Assembly (NCBI GenBank): GCA_965221655.1
Contig: OZ244906.1
Location: forward strand, 1,426,001 to 1,490,000
DNA: 64,000 nucleotides
Origin: Bin107 sp965221655
GTDB taxonomy: Bacteria; UBA8248
Reading direction: 5' to 3'
Below the pieces are notes generated by a model. That model searched no databases. It saw only the letters and a program-made list of their open reading frames with translations, and had not been told where the DNA came from. Of the stretch, positions 51,977 to 60,500 are shown piece after piece. Within the stretch, counting starts at the first letter, position 1; the number at the start of each line of letters is the position of its first letter. The position numbers and the translations under genes were made by a program.

Positions 51977-53130
51977 GCTTTGCGCCCCAGGCAGTCGGTG
52001 AGGGATTTCGCCATCGCGCGCATAAGGACGAAATAGGCGTCCTCCCCGGCGGGGACATCTGCTCCCAACGGGTCGAGCACGCCGATGCCGGCCCTCGTAC
52101 CGCTGACGATCGTCTCCACCATTCTGGAGTTAAACTGCGGCTCCGCGAACACGCAAATCGACTTCGTCGAGCGGATTTTCTTGCGTATCTCGACCAGGCG
52201 CGCCGCTCCCGGGCTCTTCTCGGGCGAGAGCGTCACCGAACCGATGGGGGTGAGCCCATAGCGTGCCTCCATGTACTGATACGCATCGTGAAAGACGATG
52301 TAGGGCATGCCCCGCACCGGGGCGAGCGTGCGCCGCAACTCTTCGTCGAGCCGATTGATGCGGGCTTTGAGACTGCGCGCGTTCGCCGCGTATTTTTTCG
52401 CGTTCCCGGGATCGGCCTCCTCCAACGTGCGCGCGATGACGTCCACCATCTTGCGGGCGTTCACGGGGCTCAGCCAGATGTGGGCGTCCACGTCCGCATG
52501 GTCGTGACCATGTCCGTGCCCGTGGGCCTCTTCCTTGTGATGCCCTTCTTTCCCCTCGTCGTGGTGTCGCTCGGCCTTGTGATGATGGTCTTTTTCTTCA
52601 CCGTGGTGCTCCCCAGCCTTGCGTTTCTCTTTTTCTTCCTCGTGGTGCTCATCTGCCTTGTGGTGTTCCTTTTCTTCTCCGTGGTGTCGTTCGGTTTTGT
52701 GATCGTGATCGCCGTGGGCCTTCTTCTCATCGCCGTGGTCGTCTTCGTGCTCCTCCCACAGGCCGCCCTCTCGCAATTTCCTGAATTCGATGCCCTTCAC
52801 CTCCGCCAGGGCGAGGACCTTCGCCCGCTTGGGAAGAACCTCGAAGGGTCGCTCCAGCACGGGGGCGAGCGCCTCTCCCACCCAGAAAATCACCTGCGCC
52901 CGCTCGAGCATGCGGGCGTCGGAGGGCTTGAGCGAAAACGTGTGCGGCGAGGAGGCGCCCTTCATCAGAAGAGCGGGCGTGCCGACTCCTTTCATGACAC
53001 CCGCCACCAGCGAATGCACCGGCTTGATGGAGGCCACCACCTCAAGAGCCGCCGCCTGCGATGCAGGCCACGCAAGCAGAGTCGTTGCCAGTGCCGTGCC
53101 GATCAACATATATTTCAGCCTCGCTCTCAT
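51973..53130 (-). CDS. znuA: Zinc ABC transporter substrate-binding protein ZnuA with very long His-rich loop
   Basis: Periplasmic zinc carrier (385 aa) with a signal peptide (about 1-28). Zinc ligands are His63 (SPHTF), His217 (DAHIWLSP) and a third His in VFHDAY. Between residues 127 and 212 lies a loop of about 85 residues with some 25 His among Glu, Lys and Asp, far longer than the usual loop of 20-40. The loop is built of loose EHH/KAE-type repeats. ATG 53130 follows GAGGT. Divergent from zur, and separate from its permease genes. Confidence 0.93.
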   Translation of the reverse strand: MRARLKYMLIGTALATTLLAWPASQAAALEVVASIKPVHSLVAGVMKGVGTPALLMKGASSPHTFSLKPSDARMLERAQVIFWVGEALAPVLERPFEVLPKRAKVLALAEVKGIEFRKLREGGLWEEHEDDHGDEKKAHGDHDHKTERHHGEEKEHHKADEHHEEEKEKRKAGEHHGEEKDHHHKAERHHDEGKEGHHKEEAHGHGHGHDHADVDAHIWLSPVNARKMVDVIARTLEEADPGNAKKYAANARSLKARINRLDEELRRTLAPVRGMPYIVFHDAYQYMEARYGLTPIGSVTLSPEKSPGAARLVEIRKKIRSTKSICVFAEPQFNSRMVETIVSGTRAGIGVLDPLGADVPAGEDAYFVLMRAMAKSLTDCLGRKA

Positions 53131-53178
53131 TGTTTTACCTCATTTTTTTATGGAACGTTTGCCAAAGCACAGAAGAAG

Positions 53179-53191
53179 GATATATTATATC
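53179..53191. promoter_or_regulatory. Candidate Zur operator between znuA and zur
   Basis: A perfect 13-base palindrome, GATATA-T-TATATC, in the 93-base divergent region. Its AT-rich dyad and position between znuA and the Zur gene fit a Zur box that represses both directions when zinc is plentiful. It also supplies TATA-like -10 words. Confidence 0.55.
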
Positions 53192-53223
53192 ATTTCCTGC
53201 AAACGAATCAAGGAACCCGAACC

Positions 53224-53709
53224 ATGAAAACGCCGAAAAAAACGCAGCGACCCCACCAGGCGCATCCCCGCGCTCGCGTCGAGGACGCCATCGAACAGGC
53301 AGAACGGCTTTGCAGGGCGCGGGGCGTGAAGTTCACGCCGCTCAGACGCCGGGTTCTGGAAATCATCCGGGAGAGCCGCGCGCCTCTGGGCGCCTACGAC
53401 GTGCTGCATCGCCTCAACGCCCGGGGCGGCCGCAACGCCCCGCCCACGGTCTATCGGGCGCTGGACTTTTTGTTGAAGCACGGCTTCGTCCACCGCATCG
53501 AGAGCCTCAACGCGTTCGTGGGCTGCGCGACGCCCGAGGAGGACCACGAGGCGCAGTTCTTCGTCTGCCGTGATTGCGGGAGCGTCGCCGAGACGCACAG
53601 CGAGGGAATCGAAAAGGCTATCGCGGCGAGCGCCACCCAGGCAGGTTTCATGGTCGAGGCACCCGTCGTGGAAATTCGCGGGCACTGCATAGAGTGCACC
53701 AATGACTGA
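53224..53709 (+). CDS. zur: Fur-family zinc uptake regulator (Zur)
   Basis: A 161-residue Fur-family repressor. The winged-helix part has KFTPLRRRVLEII and APPTVYRALDFLLKHGFVHRIES. The structural zinc site is formed by CRDC and HCIEC. An extended basic N-terminus of about 25 residues precedes the domain. The zinc-transport neighbours make Zur the best call over Fur. ATG 53224; the end overlaps znuC by eight bases. Confidence 0.92.
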   Translation: MKTPKKTQRPHQAHPRARVEDAIEQAERLCRARGVKFTPLRRRVLEIIRESRAPLGAYDVLHRLNARGGRNAPPTVYRALDFLLKHGFVHRIESLNAFVGCATPEEDHEAQFFVCRDCGSVAETHSEGIEKAIAASATQAGFMVEAPVVEIRGHCIECTND

Positions 53710-54490
53710 AAGACACTCTTCCCTCGTTCGTGTCTCGCGCCTGAGCCTGCGCATCGGTGAAACGTCGATTCTCGAAAACGTCGACCTCGAAATATCGGCG
53801 AACGAAATCCTCACACTCATCGGCCCCAACGGCGCAGGCAAGACCACCCTGGTGCGCGTACTGCTTGGGCTGGTTGCGCCCGATGCAGGCGAGGTGCGCC
53901 GAAGGGAGGGACTCGCCATCGGCTACGTGCCGCAGCACTTCGCGGTGGATCGCTCCCTCCCCCTCACCGTGCGCAGGCTGCTCGGCCTGACGCACAAACC
54001 CTCGCGTGAGCAGATGGAGAAGTGCCTCGAAGAAGTGGGGGCGGGGCGCCTGCTCGACAGCCCCGTGCAGAGCCTCTCCGGCGGGGAGCGCCAGCGCGTG
54101 CTGCTCGCGCGCGCCCTGCTGCGCGACCCCGAACTCCTGATTCTCGACGAGCCCATCCAGAACGTGGACGTCATGGGCCAAGCCGAACTCTACCGCCTGA
54201 TCATGCAGATCAAGAACGAGCGGGGTTGCGGGATTCTCATGGTCTCGCACGACTTGCACGTCGTCATGGCGTTCACCGATTGGGTGTTGTGCCTGAACGG
54301 GCACGTCTGCTGCTCGGGCCGCCCCGAATCCGTGAGCAACGACCCCGCTTATCTGGCCCTGTTCGGCAGGCAGGCCGCCGCGAACCTCGCTGTCTACAGA
54401 CATCGCCACGACCACGCACACGGACCCGAGGGGGAGATACTCCCCCTGGAAGCACACGAGGTGGAACACGGCCTCCACGGGAGCGAGTGA
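53702..54490 (+). CDS. znuC: Zinc ABC transporter ATP-binding protein ZnuC
   Basis: ATPase (262 aa) of the zinc importer. Walker A is GPNGAGKTTLVRV, the signature LSGGERQRVLLARA, and Walker B LLILDEPIQNVD, where Ile-Gln-Asn replaces the commoner T-x-G and is typical of ZnuC. A His-containing tail (HRHDHAHGPEGE) fits the zinc role. It is coupled to zur upstream and znuB downstream. Confidence 0.95.
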   Translation: MTERHSSLVRVSRLSLRIGETSILENVDLEISANEILTLIGPNGAGKTTLVRVLLGLVAPDAGEVRRREGLAIGYVPQHFAVDRSLPLTVRRLLGLTHKPSREQMEKCLEEVGAGRLLDSPVQSLSGGERQRVLLARALLRDPELLILDEPIQNVDVMGQAELYRLIMQIKNERGCGILMVSHDLHVVMAFTDWVLCLNGHVCCSGRPESVSNDPAYLALFGRQAAANLAVYRHRHDHAHGPEGEILPLEAHEVEHGLHGSE

Positions 54491-55287
54491 TGGAAGACTT
54501 CATTCTCCGGGGGCTGCTGGGCGGAGTGGGCGTCGCCGTCGTCACGGGGCCGGTGGGCTGCTTCATCGTCTGGCGCAGGATGTCCTACTTCGGAGATTCC
54601 CTCGCCCACACTGCCCTGCTCGGCGTGGCGCTCGGATTCTCCTTCGGCATCGATCTCCGCCTCGGCACTCTGGTGGCCTGCGTCTCTTTCGCCGTAATTC
54701 TCCTGGGGCTCCAAAGCCAACGGAAACTGCCCACCGACACGCTGCTGGGCGTGCTCTCCCACACGGCGCTCTCGGTGGGGCTCATCGTCTTGAGCGTGCT
54801 GGAAACGCTGCGAATGGACCTGATGGGCTATCTGTTCGGCGACATCCTCGCCGTCGGCCCCTCAGACCTGTGGTGGATATACCTGGGCGGCGCAGGGGTG
54901 CTGGCCACGCTCGCGTGGATATGGCGCGGCCTGCTCGCCGTAACGGTACACGAAGAGCTCGCCCGGGCCGAGGGTGTGTCGACCTTCGGCATACAACTCG
55001 CCTTCACGTTGCTGATTGCCTTCGTCATCGCCGTCGCCATGAAGCTCATTGGCATTTTGCTGATCACCTCGATGCTCATCATCCCGCCCGCGGCGGCGCG
55101 CCCCTTCGCCAGGACACCCGAGCACATGGCGGGGCTCGCGATGATGGCGGGCATCGTCTCGGTGGTGGTCGGACTCTGGGCGTCGCTGCGGTGGAACACG
55201 CCCGCGGGGCCGTCCATCGTCGTGACGGCCGCGTGCCTGTTCCTGCTGAGCGCCTCGTGGGAAATGCTTACGCGCGCGAAATCCTGA
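54490..55287 (+). CDS. znuB: Zinc ABC transporter permease ZnuB
   Basis: Inner-membrane permease (265 aa) with about eight helices. RRMSYFGDSLAHTALLGVALG is the ABC-3 family signature, and LITSMLIIPPAAARPFARTPE is the conserved later segment. ATG 54490 shares one base with the znuC stop. Three bases separate its stop from the convergent SDR gene. Confidence 0.94.
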   Translation: MEDFILRGLLGGVGVAVVTGPVGCFIVWRRMSYFGDSLAHTALLGVALGFSFGIDLRLGTLVACVSFAVILLGLQSQRKLPTDTLLGVLSHTALSVGLIVLSVLETLRMDLMGYLFGDILAVGPSDLWWIYLGGAGVLATLAWIWRGLLAVTVHEELARAEGVSTFGIQLAFTLLIAFVIAVAMKLIGILLITSMLIIPPAAARPFARTPEHMAGLAMMAGIVSVVVGLWASLRWNTPAGPSIVVTAACLFLLSASWEMLTRAKS

Positions 55288-55290
55288 ATC

Positions 55291-56073
55291 CTACACGACC
55301 GCGCAGAATCCCCCGTCGACGTTCACCGCCGTGCCCGTGACGTAGGAGGCCGCCTCGGACGCGAGGAAACACGCAATGTTGGCGTATTCCTCAGTGGTTC
55401 CCATCCTGCCCAGGGGAATCTCCTCCCCGGCGCGGGCGACGTATTCCTCAAAGGAAATTTCCGGCTTTTCGCGCTCGTAGCGCCGTGCGATCTGGTCGGT
55501 CACGATGCGGCCCGTGCACAGCGCGTTCACGAGGACGTTGTAGGGTGCGCCCTCGCCCGCGAGCACCTTGGTCATCGCCATGCCTGCCGCACGCGAGACC
55601 GAGGTGGGCGCACTGCATGGGCGCGGCGCCTTTCCGGCTACGGTAACGACGTTGATGATGCGGCCCCAGCGGCGCTCCTTCATCGCCGGGAAAGCGAGGC
55701 GGCAAGTGCGAATGGCGCCGAAGAGCTTTAGACCCAAATCCGCCTCCCAGACCTCGTCGCTTATCTCCTCGAAAGGCCTGGCGACCGAGGTTCCCGCGTT
55801 GTTCACCAGTATGTCGACGCGCTCCATGTCCCCGAGAGCCGACGCCCACATTTGCTTGATCGCCTCTGGGTTGCACATGTCGCACGAGTAGGCGAACACC
55901 CTGCCGCCCGTGGCGGATTCGATTTCCGACTTCGTCTGCGCGAGGACGTCGGCCCGCCGGGCGACGATGGCTACTTCCGCCCCCGCCTGGGAGAACTTGA
56001 GCGCCATGCCCTGGCCCATGCCGCGGCTTCCGCCCGTAATGAGCGCTTTTTTTCCGTCCAGACGAACGTCCAT
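55291..56073 (-). CDS. SDR family protein lacking the canonical Tyr-x3-Lys
   Basis: A 260-residue Rossmann-fold protein. The cofactor motif ITGGSRGMGQG and the NNAGTS element are standard, and the C-terminus (ASYVTGTAVNVDGGF) is typical. The active-site segment reads APTSVSRAAG where classical enzymes have YSASK, so Tyr becomes Thr and Lys becomes Arg; the upstream Ser also looks like Thr (NVVTVAG). It may use another mechanism, act on CoA-type substrates, or be a non-catalytic binder. Confidence 0.85.
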   Translation of the reverse strand: MDVRLDGKKALITGGSRGMGQGMALKFSQAGAEVAIVARRADVLAQTKSEIESATGGRVFAYSCDMCNPEAIKQMWASALGDMERVDILVNNAGTSVARPFEEISDEVWEADLGLKLFGAIRTCRLAFPAMKERRWGRIINVVTVAGKAPRPCSAPTSVSRAAGMAMTKVLAGEGAPYNVLVNALCTGRIVTDQIARRYEREKPEISFEEYVARAGEEIPLGRMGTTEEYANIACFLASEAASYVTGTAVNVDGGFCAVV

Positions 56074-56180
56074 GTCACAACTCCTCGGTGGTTTTCAGAA
56101 GGCTTATCGGTCGCACAAACACAAGGCGGAGCATTTTCACGCACGCGCACACTCCGGCGAGACGGGGTGCTGCGCCCTCG

Positions 56181-57866
56181 TCACGAAACGGCAGGCAGGG
56201 GACGTTCGCGCGTCATGACCTCGACGATGGCGGGCTTGTTCGCCGCAAGAGCACGCGCAATGGCGTCGTCGAGATCGGCGGGGTCTTCCACGCGCACGCC
56301 GAAGGCGTCGAACGAGCGCGCCATATCGGCGAAACGCGGACTCTTGAAATCGCAGCCGTAGGCCGCGCCGTAGAGGTTTTGCTGCTGCCTGTCGATCTGG
56401 CCGTAAGAACCGTCGTTCAGGACGATCATCACGACGTTCGCGCCGTATTCGCTCGCCGTTACGAAATCGCCTATCGTCATCAAAAATGCGCCGTCGCCCA
56501 CCAGGCCGATAACGTCGCGTGCGGGATACTCCATCTTGGCGACGATGGCCGTGGGCAGGGCGAAGGACATGGCGTTCCACACGCCCGACTGCATGAAGGA
56601 GAACGGACCGTGCAGCGGCAGATAGTAGCGCGCGAACATCTGGCAATTTCCCACGTCGCTGACGACGATGGCATCCGGCTTCACGTGGCGCGCAAGCGTA
56701 GACATCAGAACCGCCGGATGAATCGGAACCTCGCTCTCCCGGCCCGCGACCACGTCCGCCGCCTGGCGTCTGAGGTCCGCCTTGCCGTGTGCAATATCCT
56801 CGCGCAACTCCGCGTTCGTCCGCGCACCCTCCTCGGCCAAGCGATCCTCCAGAGCGGCCAGAAACATTTTCGGGTCGGCGACGAACGCATCCGCGTGGCC
56901 GTAGTGCTCGTCCTCGGCGTCGTCGAAGCCCACGAAAATCCGCTCGGCGGGAGCATAGCTTTCGATGTGCGCCACCTCCGCCGTGGCTGCCCTCAGGCCG
57001 ACGAACATCATCAGGTCGCACTGCGACGTGATGCGGTTCATAAACGCCGTGTTCCGGAAAGCGAAGTAATGCCCCACGGCCAGGGGGTGTTTCTCGGGAA
57101 TGACGCCCATCGCGTCCTGGGGGTAGATGACCGGAATCGAGAATTTCTCGGCGATGCGCGCGAGCTCGTCCATCGCCCCCTTGCGCATCACGCCCTTGCC
57201 CGCGCAAATCACGGGGTGCCGCGCCGCCAGCAGCCTGCGGGCGTAGTGCGCCACGTCCTCCTCCCGGGGGGGTACGACCTGCGTGGGCCGGGGAGCGTAT
57301 TCGGGCAGGTCGATGGGTGCTTCCTGCAAAAGATGGGGGCTGTAGTCGCCGAGCCTCGGTATCTCGACGTGCACGGGACCCGGCCTCCCGCTTCTGGCGA
57401 CCTGAAAAGCCTTCGCCATGACGCCCGAGACGTCCTCGAGTCTTTGAACGCGAACGCTCCACTTCGTGACCTTGCGGAACATCTCGACCAGAAAATCGGG
57501 GTCGTCCACACCGTGGAACGCCTCGCGCGTCGCGTCCAGGGGCACCGAACCGGTGATGTGCACCATCGGCGAGGCCGCCCCGTAGGCTTGCGCCACGCCC
57601 GCGATGGAGTTCGCTCCTCCCGGCCCCGCCGTGAGGAGGCATACGCCGGGCTCGCCGGTGAGGCGTCCGTAGGCGTCCGCCATCAGCGAGGCGTTGGGCT
57701 CCTGCTTGCAGGTGACGAGCCGGATGGAGGGCGCCTGCCGCAGGGCGTCGTAGAATTGCAGCAAATGGGAGCCGGGCAAACAGTAAAGCCGCTCGACGTT
57801 TTCCTTGAGCAGCGCGTCGACGACGATTTGGCCCGCGTGCGCGGGAGCACCCACTTCAAAACCCAT
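56181..57866 (-). CDS. Thiamine diphosphate-dependent enzyme, acetolactate synthase large-subunit-like
   Basis: A 561-residue ThDP enzyme, second in the window. The activating Glu is in CKQEPNASLMADAYGR near residue 56. LTAGPGGANSIAG and the ThDP motif LVGDGAFLMTIGDF with LNDGSYG follow. No AHAS small subunit is nearby, so a decarboxylase, carboligase or sulfoacetaldehyde-type role is as likely as amino acid synthesis. The start lacks a clear ribosome site. Confidence 0.84.
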   Translation of the reverse strand: MGFEVGAPAHAGQIVVDALLKENVERLYCLPGSHLLQFYDALRQAPSIRLVTCKQEPNASLMADAYGRLTGEPGVCLLTAGPGGANSIAGVAQAYGAASPMVHITGSVPLDATREAFHGVDDPDFLVEMFRKVTKWSVRVQRLEDVSGVMAKAFQVARSGRPGPVHVEIPRLGDYSPHLLQEAPIDLPEYAPRPTQVVPPREEDVAHYARRLLAARHPVICAGKGVMRKGAMDELARIAEKFSIPVIYPQDAMGVIPEKHPLAVGHYFAFRNTAFMNRITSQCDLMMFVGLRAATAEVAHIESYAPAERIFVGFDDAEDEHYGHADAFVADPKMFLAALEDRLAEEGARTNAELREDIAHGKADLRRQAADVVAGRESEVPIHPAVLMSTLARHVKPDAIVVSDVGNCQMFARYYLPLHGPFSFMQSGVWNAMSFALPTAIVAKMEYPARDVIGLVGDGAFLMTIGDFVTASEYGANVVMIVLNDGSYGQIDRQQQNLYGAAYGCDFKSPRFADMARSFDAFGVRVEDPADLDDAIARALAANKPAIVEVMTRERPLPAVS

Positions 57867-58120
57867 GCGTCATCTGCGTCCCGAAAAACGAGATATAGAA
57901 GAAATTTTGCGGGCCGGGCAGCTCATCCGTTCGCGCGATGCGTCTTCGAGAGCGGCCGCGTTTGCACTACGCCTCGGCACACTCCGCGCGGCACGTTTCC
58001 CGAACGCCGCTACGTCTCTCTCTTTCCGCTTGCCGCCATGGTAGCGGGGGCGAAAGGTTGTTGACAAGTTCGACGGTGTCCTCCCCCCAGTCTTCCAGGG
58101 TTGGGGCGAGGCGGCCCGCT

Positions 58121-59200
58121 CTAGCAGCCCGCGCCTTGCACGTGCGCACAAAGGTAGTCGCCCACCTGCCGGGTGTTTAACGAGCCGCCCAGGTCGGCCG
58201 TCACCTTCTTCTCCCGAACGGCGGAGACTATCGCCTCCCAAATCAGGCGCGCCGCCTCCCCGAAGCCCAGGGTATCGAGCAGGATTCTCCCCGTCAGGCA
58301 AACCGCGAAGGGATTCGCGACGCCTTTCAGAGCAATATCGGGCGCCGTGCCATGGACGGGCTCGAACATGCACACGCGGCCGGGGTGGATGCAGCCCGAG
58401 GCCGCCAGACCCACGCCCCCCACCAGACCCGCGCACAAGTCGCTCAAAATGTCCCCGTACATGTTGTTCGTGACGATGACGCCGAACTCCTCGGGCTTGT
58501 ACAACAAGTCCTGGCACAGGGTATCGATAAAATAGTGCTCCCCCTCGACGTCGGAGAACTCTTCGGAGACCTGCCAGAACACGCGCTGCCACAAGCCGTG
58601 GGCGTGAATGAGCGAGCCGTGCTTGTCCGCCATGGTCACCTTGGGGTAGCCGTGTTTTTGCGCGTACTCGAAGGCGTAGCGGCAGATGCGCGAGACGCCC
58701 TTGTAGGTGTTGATGTCCTCCTGGATGGCGACCTCATCAGGCGTTCCCTTCTTGAAGTTGCCACCCACGCGCACGTTCACGCCCTCGGTGTTTTCACGCA
58801 CGACGACGAGGTCGATGGGAACGTTCTTCTTCAGGGGGCAAAAATCGGCATGGAGCAGCGGCGCGGGCCGCAGGTTGACGTAGAGGTCGAGTTCGAAGCG
58901 CAGGGCGCGCAGGAGGTCGCGGCAGTTCACCTCGGCGGGCACCCGCGGGTCGAGACCCGCGCTGCCGAAGAGTATGGCGTCGTGCTTCTCCGCAAGGCCC
59001 CGCACGAGGCCCGCCACGTCCTCGGGCAGAGGCGTTCCGTGCTCCAGGTAGTGGAGCGCGCCGTAATCGTACACCTCGGGGCGCACCTCCACGCCCGTGG
59101 CGCTCGCCGCCGCCTGCACCACCTCCGTCGCCACGGGCAGCACGTCGTGGCCCACGCCGTCGCCCAGAATGACCGCAAGAGAAATCGACTTCTCGCTCAT
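58121..59200 (-). CDS. Isocitrate/isopropylmalate dehydrogenase family (tartrate/malate-type decarboxylating) enzyme
   Basis: A 359-residue member of the beta-decarboxylating dehydrogenases. LAVILGDGVGHDVLP opens the protein; NLRPAPLL, VVVRENTEGVNVRVGG and VTMADKHGSLIH supply substrate and catalytic residues; VTNNMYGDILSDLCAGLVGG binds the metal. NLRPAPLL and the acidic region differ from standard LeuB, so tartrate or D-malate dehydrogenase is possible. ATG 59200; 10 bases downstream of an acyl-CoA dehydrogenase gene. Confidence 0.84.
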   Translation of the reverse strand: MSEKSISLAVILGDGVGHDVLPVATEVVQAAASATGVEVRPEVYDYGALHYLEHGTPLPEDVAGLVRGLAEKHDAILFGSAGLDPRVPAEVNCRDLLRALRFELDLYVNLRPAPLLHADFCPLKKNVPIDLVVVRENTEGVNVRVGGNFKKGTPDEVAIQEDINTYKGVSRICRYAFEYAQKHGYPKVTMADKHGSLIHAHGLWQRVFWQVSEEFSDVEGEHYFIDTLCQDLLYKPEEFGVIVTNNMYGDILSDLCAGLVGGVGLAASGCIHPGRVCMFEPVHGTAPDIALKGVANPFAVCLTGRILLDTLGFGEAARLIWEAIVSAVREKKVTADLGGSLNTRQVGDYLCAHVQGAGC

Positions 59201-59210
59201 CGTCGCCGGC

Positions 59211-60392
59211 TCACAGATGTTTGATGACCTTGATGCGCTGCACGGCGTCTCCCGCCAGATGCGTCCAGACCGCCGCGTCGCGCACCAGTTTCTCCGCGCC
59301 CACATCCTTCATGACGCCCGCGCCCCCGTGAATGTCCATGTTCAGGTGGGTGACGCGCTGTATCACGTCGGTGGCGAAGTTCATGAGCAGGATGTTGTGC
59401 TTCATGTCGCGCTCCGCACCCTTCTCGAGATCACATGCGGTGCGCATGACGTAGGAGCGCAGCGCCTCGGTGAGCATGTGCATCTCGGAGAGTTTGAGCT
59501 GAATGGCCTGGTGCTCGATGATGTACTTGCCACCCTGCCACCGCGTCTTCGCGTGGCCCATCGCCATATCGACCGCCGCCTGGCAAACGCCCAACCCGTT
59601 GGCGGAGAGTTCGAGGTCGCCGAATTCCGACGTGTCGCCCTTGCGCGCCTGCACCCCCCGATTCACCTCGCCGACCACGTTGGCGTGCGGCACGCGGGCG
59701 TTCTCGAATATGAGTTCGGCATTCTGGTAGAAGCGCCAGCCGATCTTGTCGTACACCTTGCCGACGCGAAACCCCGGCGTGTCCGCAGGCACGAGAAAGA
59801 GCGTGGTGCCCTCCGTGATGGGAACGTCGGGGTTCGTTCTCCCGTCGATGAAGAAGAGCTTGCCCACGCTCCCGTTGGCGATGTAGCGCTTGCTGCCGTT
59901 CAGCACCCACTCATCGCCCTCGCGCTCCGCCTGAAGCTTCCAGCCCGTGCGGGGGTCTTCGGTGGGCAGGCGGTTGTCCGAGCCTGCGGATTCCTCGGTA
60001 CCGCCCTTTCCGAGGAGATAGGTGTCGTCCTCGAGGAAGGGCTTCAGGAACCTGTCCTTCTGATCATCGGTGCAGGCGGCGGCTATCAGGTGGCTCCACT
60101 TCCAGCACTGGCTGAAGGTCTTCGATATCGCGCTGTCTCCGCGCGCGATCTCCTCCATCACCAGCGCCTGGGTGACGAAGTCTATGCCGTGTCCGCCGCG
60201 TTCTTTGGGCACGACGGCGGTGCGGAAGCCGAGTTTCGAGCCCTTCTTGATAATCTCCCAATCGAAGGTCTCGCGCGGATCGGATATCATGTCGCGCTCC
60301 AGAGATATGGGAGCGACCTCTTCTTGCGCGAATGTTCTGGCCTTGTCCCGCCACGCCCGCTGCTCTTCGTTCAGATCGAAATCCATGCACAT
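59211..60392 (-). CDS. Acyl-CoA dehydrogenase family protein
   Basis: A 393-residue flavoprotein starting MCMDFDLNEEQ. The text GGTEESAGSDNRLPTEDP corresponds to the usual T-E-P-x-x-G-S-D loop, slightly altered. IHGGAGVMKDVGAEKLVRDA gives the probable catalytic Glu. Electron transfer would go to ETF. It is upstream of the isopropylmalate-dehydrogenase-like gene with a 10-base gap, indicating one operon. Confidence 0.86.
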   Translation of the reverse strand: MCMDFDLNEEQRAWRDKARTFAQEEVAPISLERDMISDPRETFDWEIIKKGSKLGFRTAVVPKERGGHGIDFVTQALVMEEIARGDSAISKTFSQCWKWSHLIAAACTDDQKDRFLKPFLEDDTYLLGKGGTEESAGSDNRLPTEDPRTGWKLQAEREGDEWVLNGSKRYIANGSVGKLFFIDGRTNPDVPITEGTTLFLVPADTPGFRVGKVYDKIGWRFYQNAELIFENARVPHANVVGEVNRGVQARKGDTSEFGDLELSANGLGVCQAAVDMAMGHAKTRWQGGKYIIEHQAIQLKLSEMHMLTEALRSYVMRTACDLEKGAERDMKHNILLMNFATDVIQRVTHLNMDIHGGAGVMKDVGAEKLVRDAAVWTHLAGDAVQRIKVIKHL

Positions 60393-60500
60393 GCACCCTT
60401 ATGCTGAAAGAACGGCGGACCGCCCATCGGCCCGCCCGCATTATGTTTTTTCGCGGTTTTCTCTCGCCGCTCCCCCGGTTTTCCAAGAATCTCCGAAAGG

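Noticed and set aside
51913..53709. Long plus-strand reading frame opposite znuA, partly very hydrophobic
   Set aside because: It is the complement of the His/Glu/Lys-rich znuA loop and becomes real only from ATG 53224 (zur); the hydrophobic part is an artefact of that codon use.
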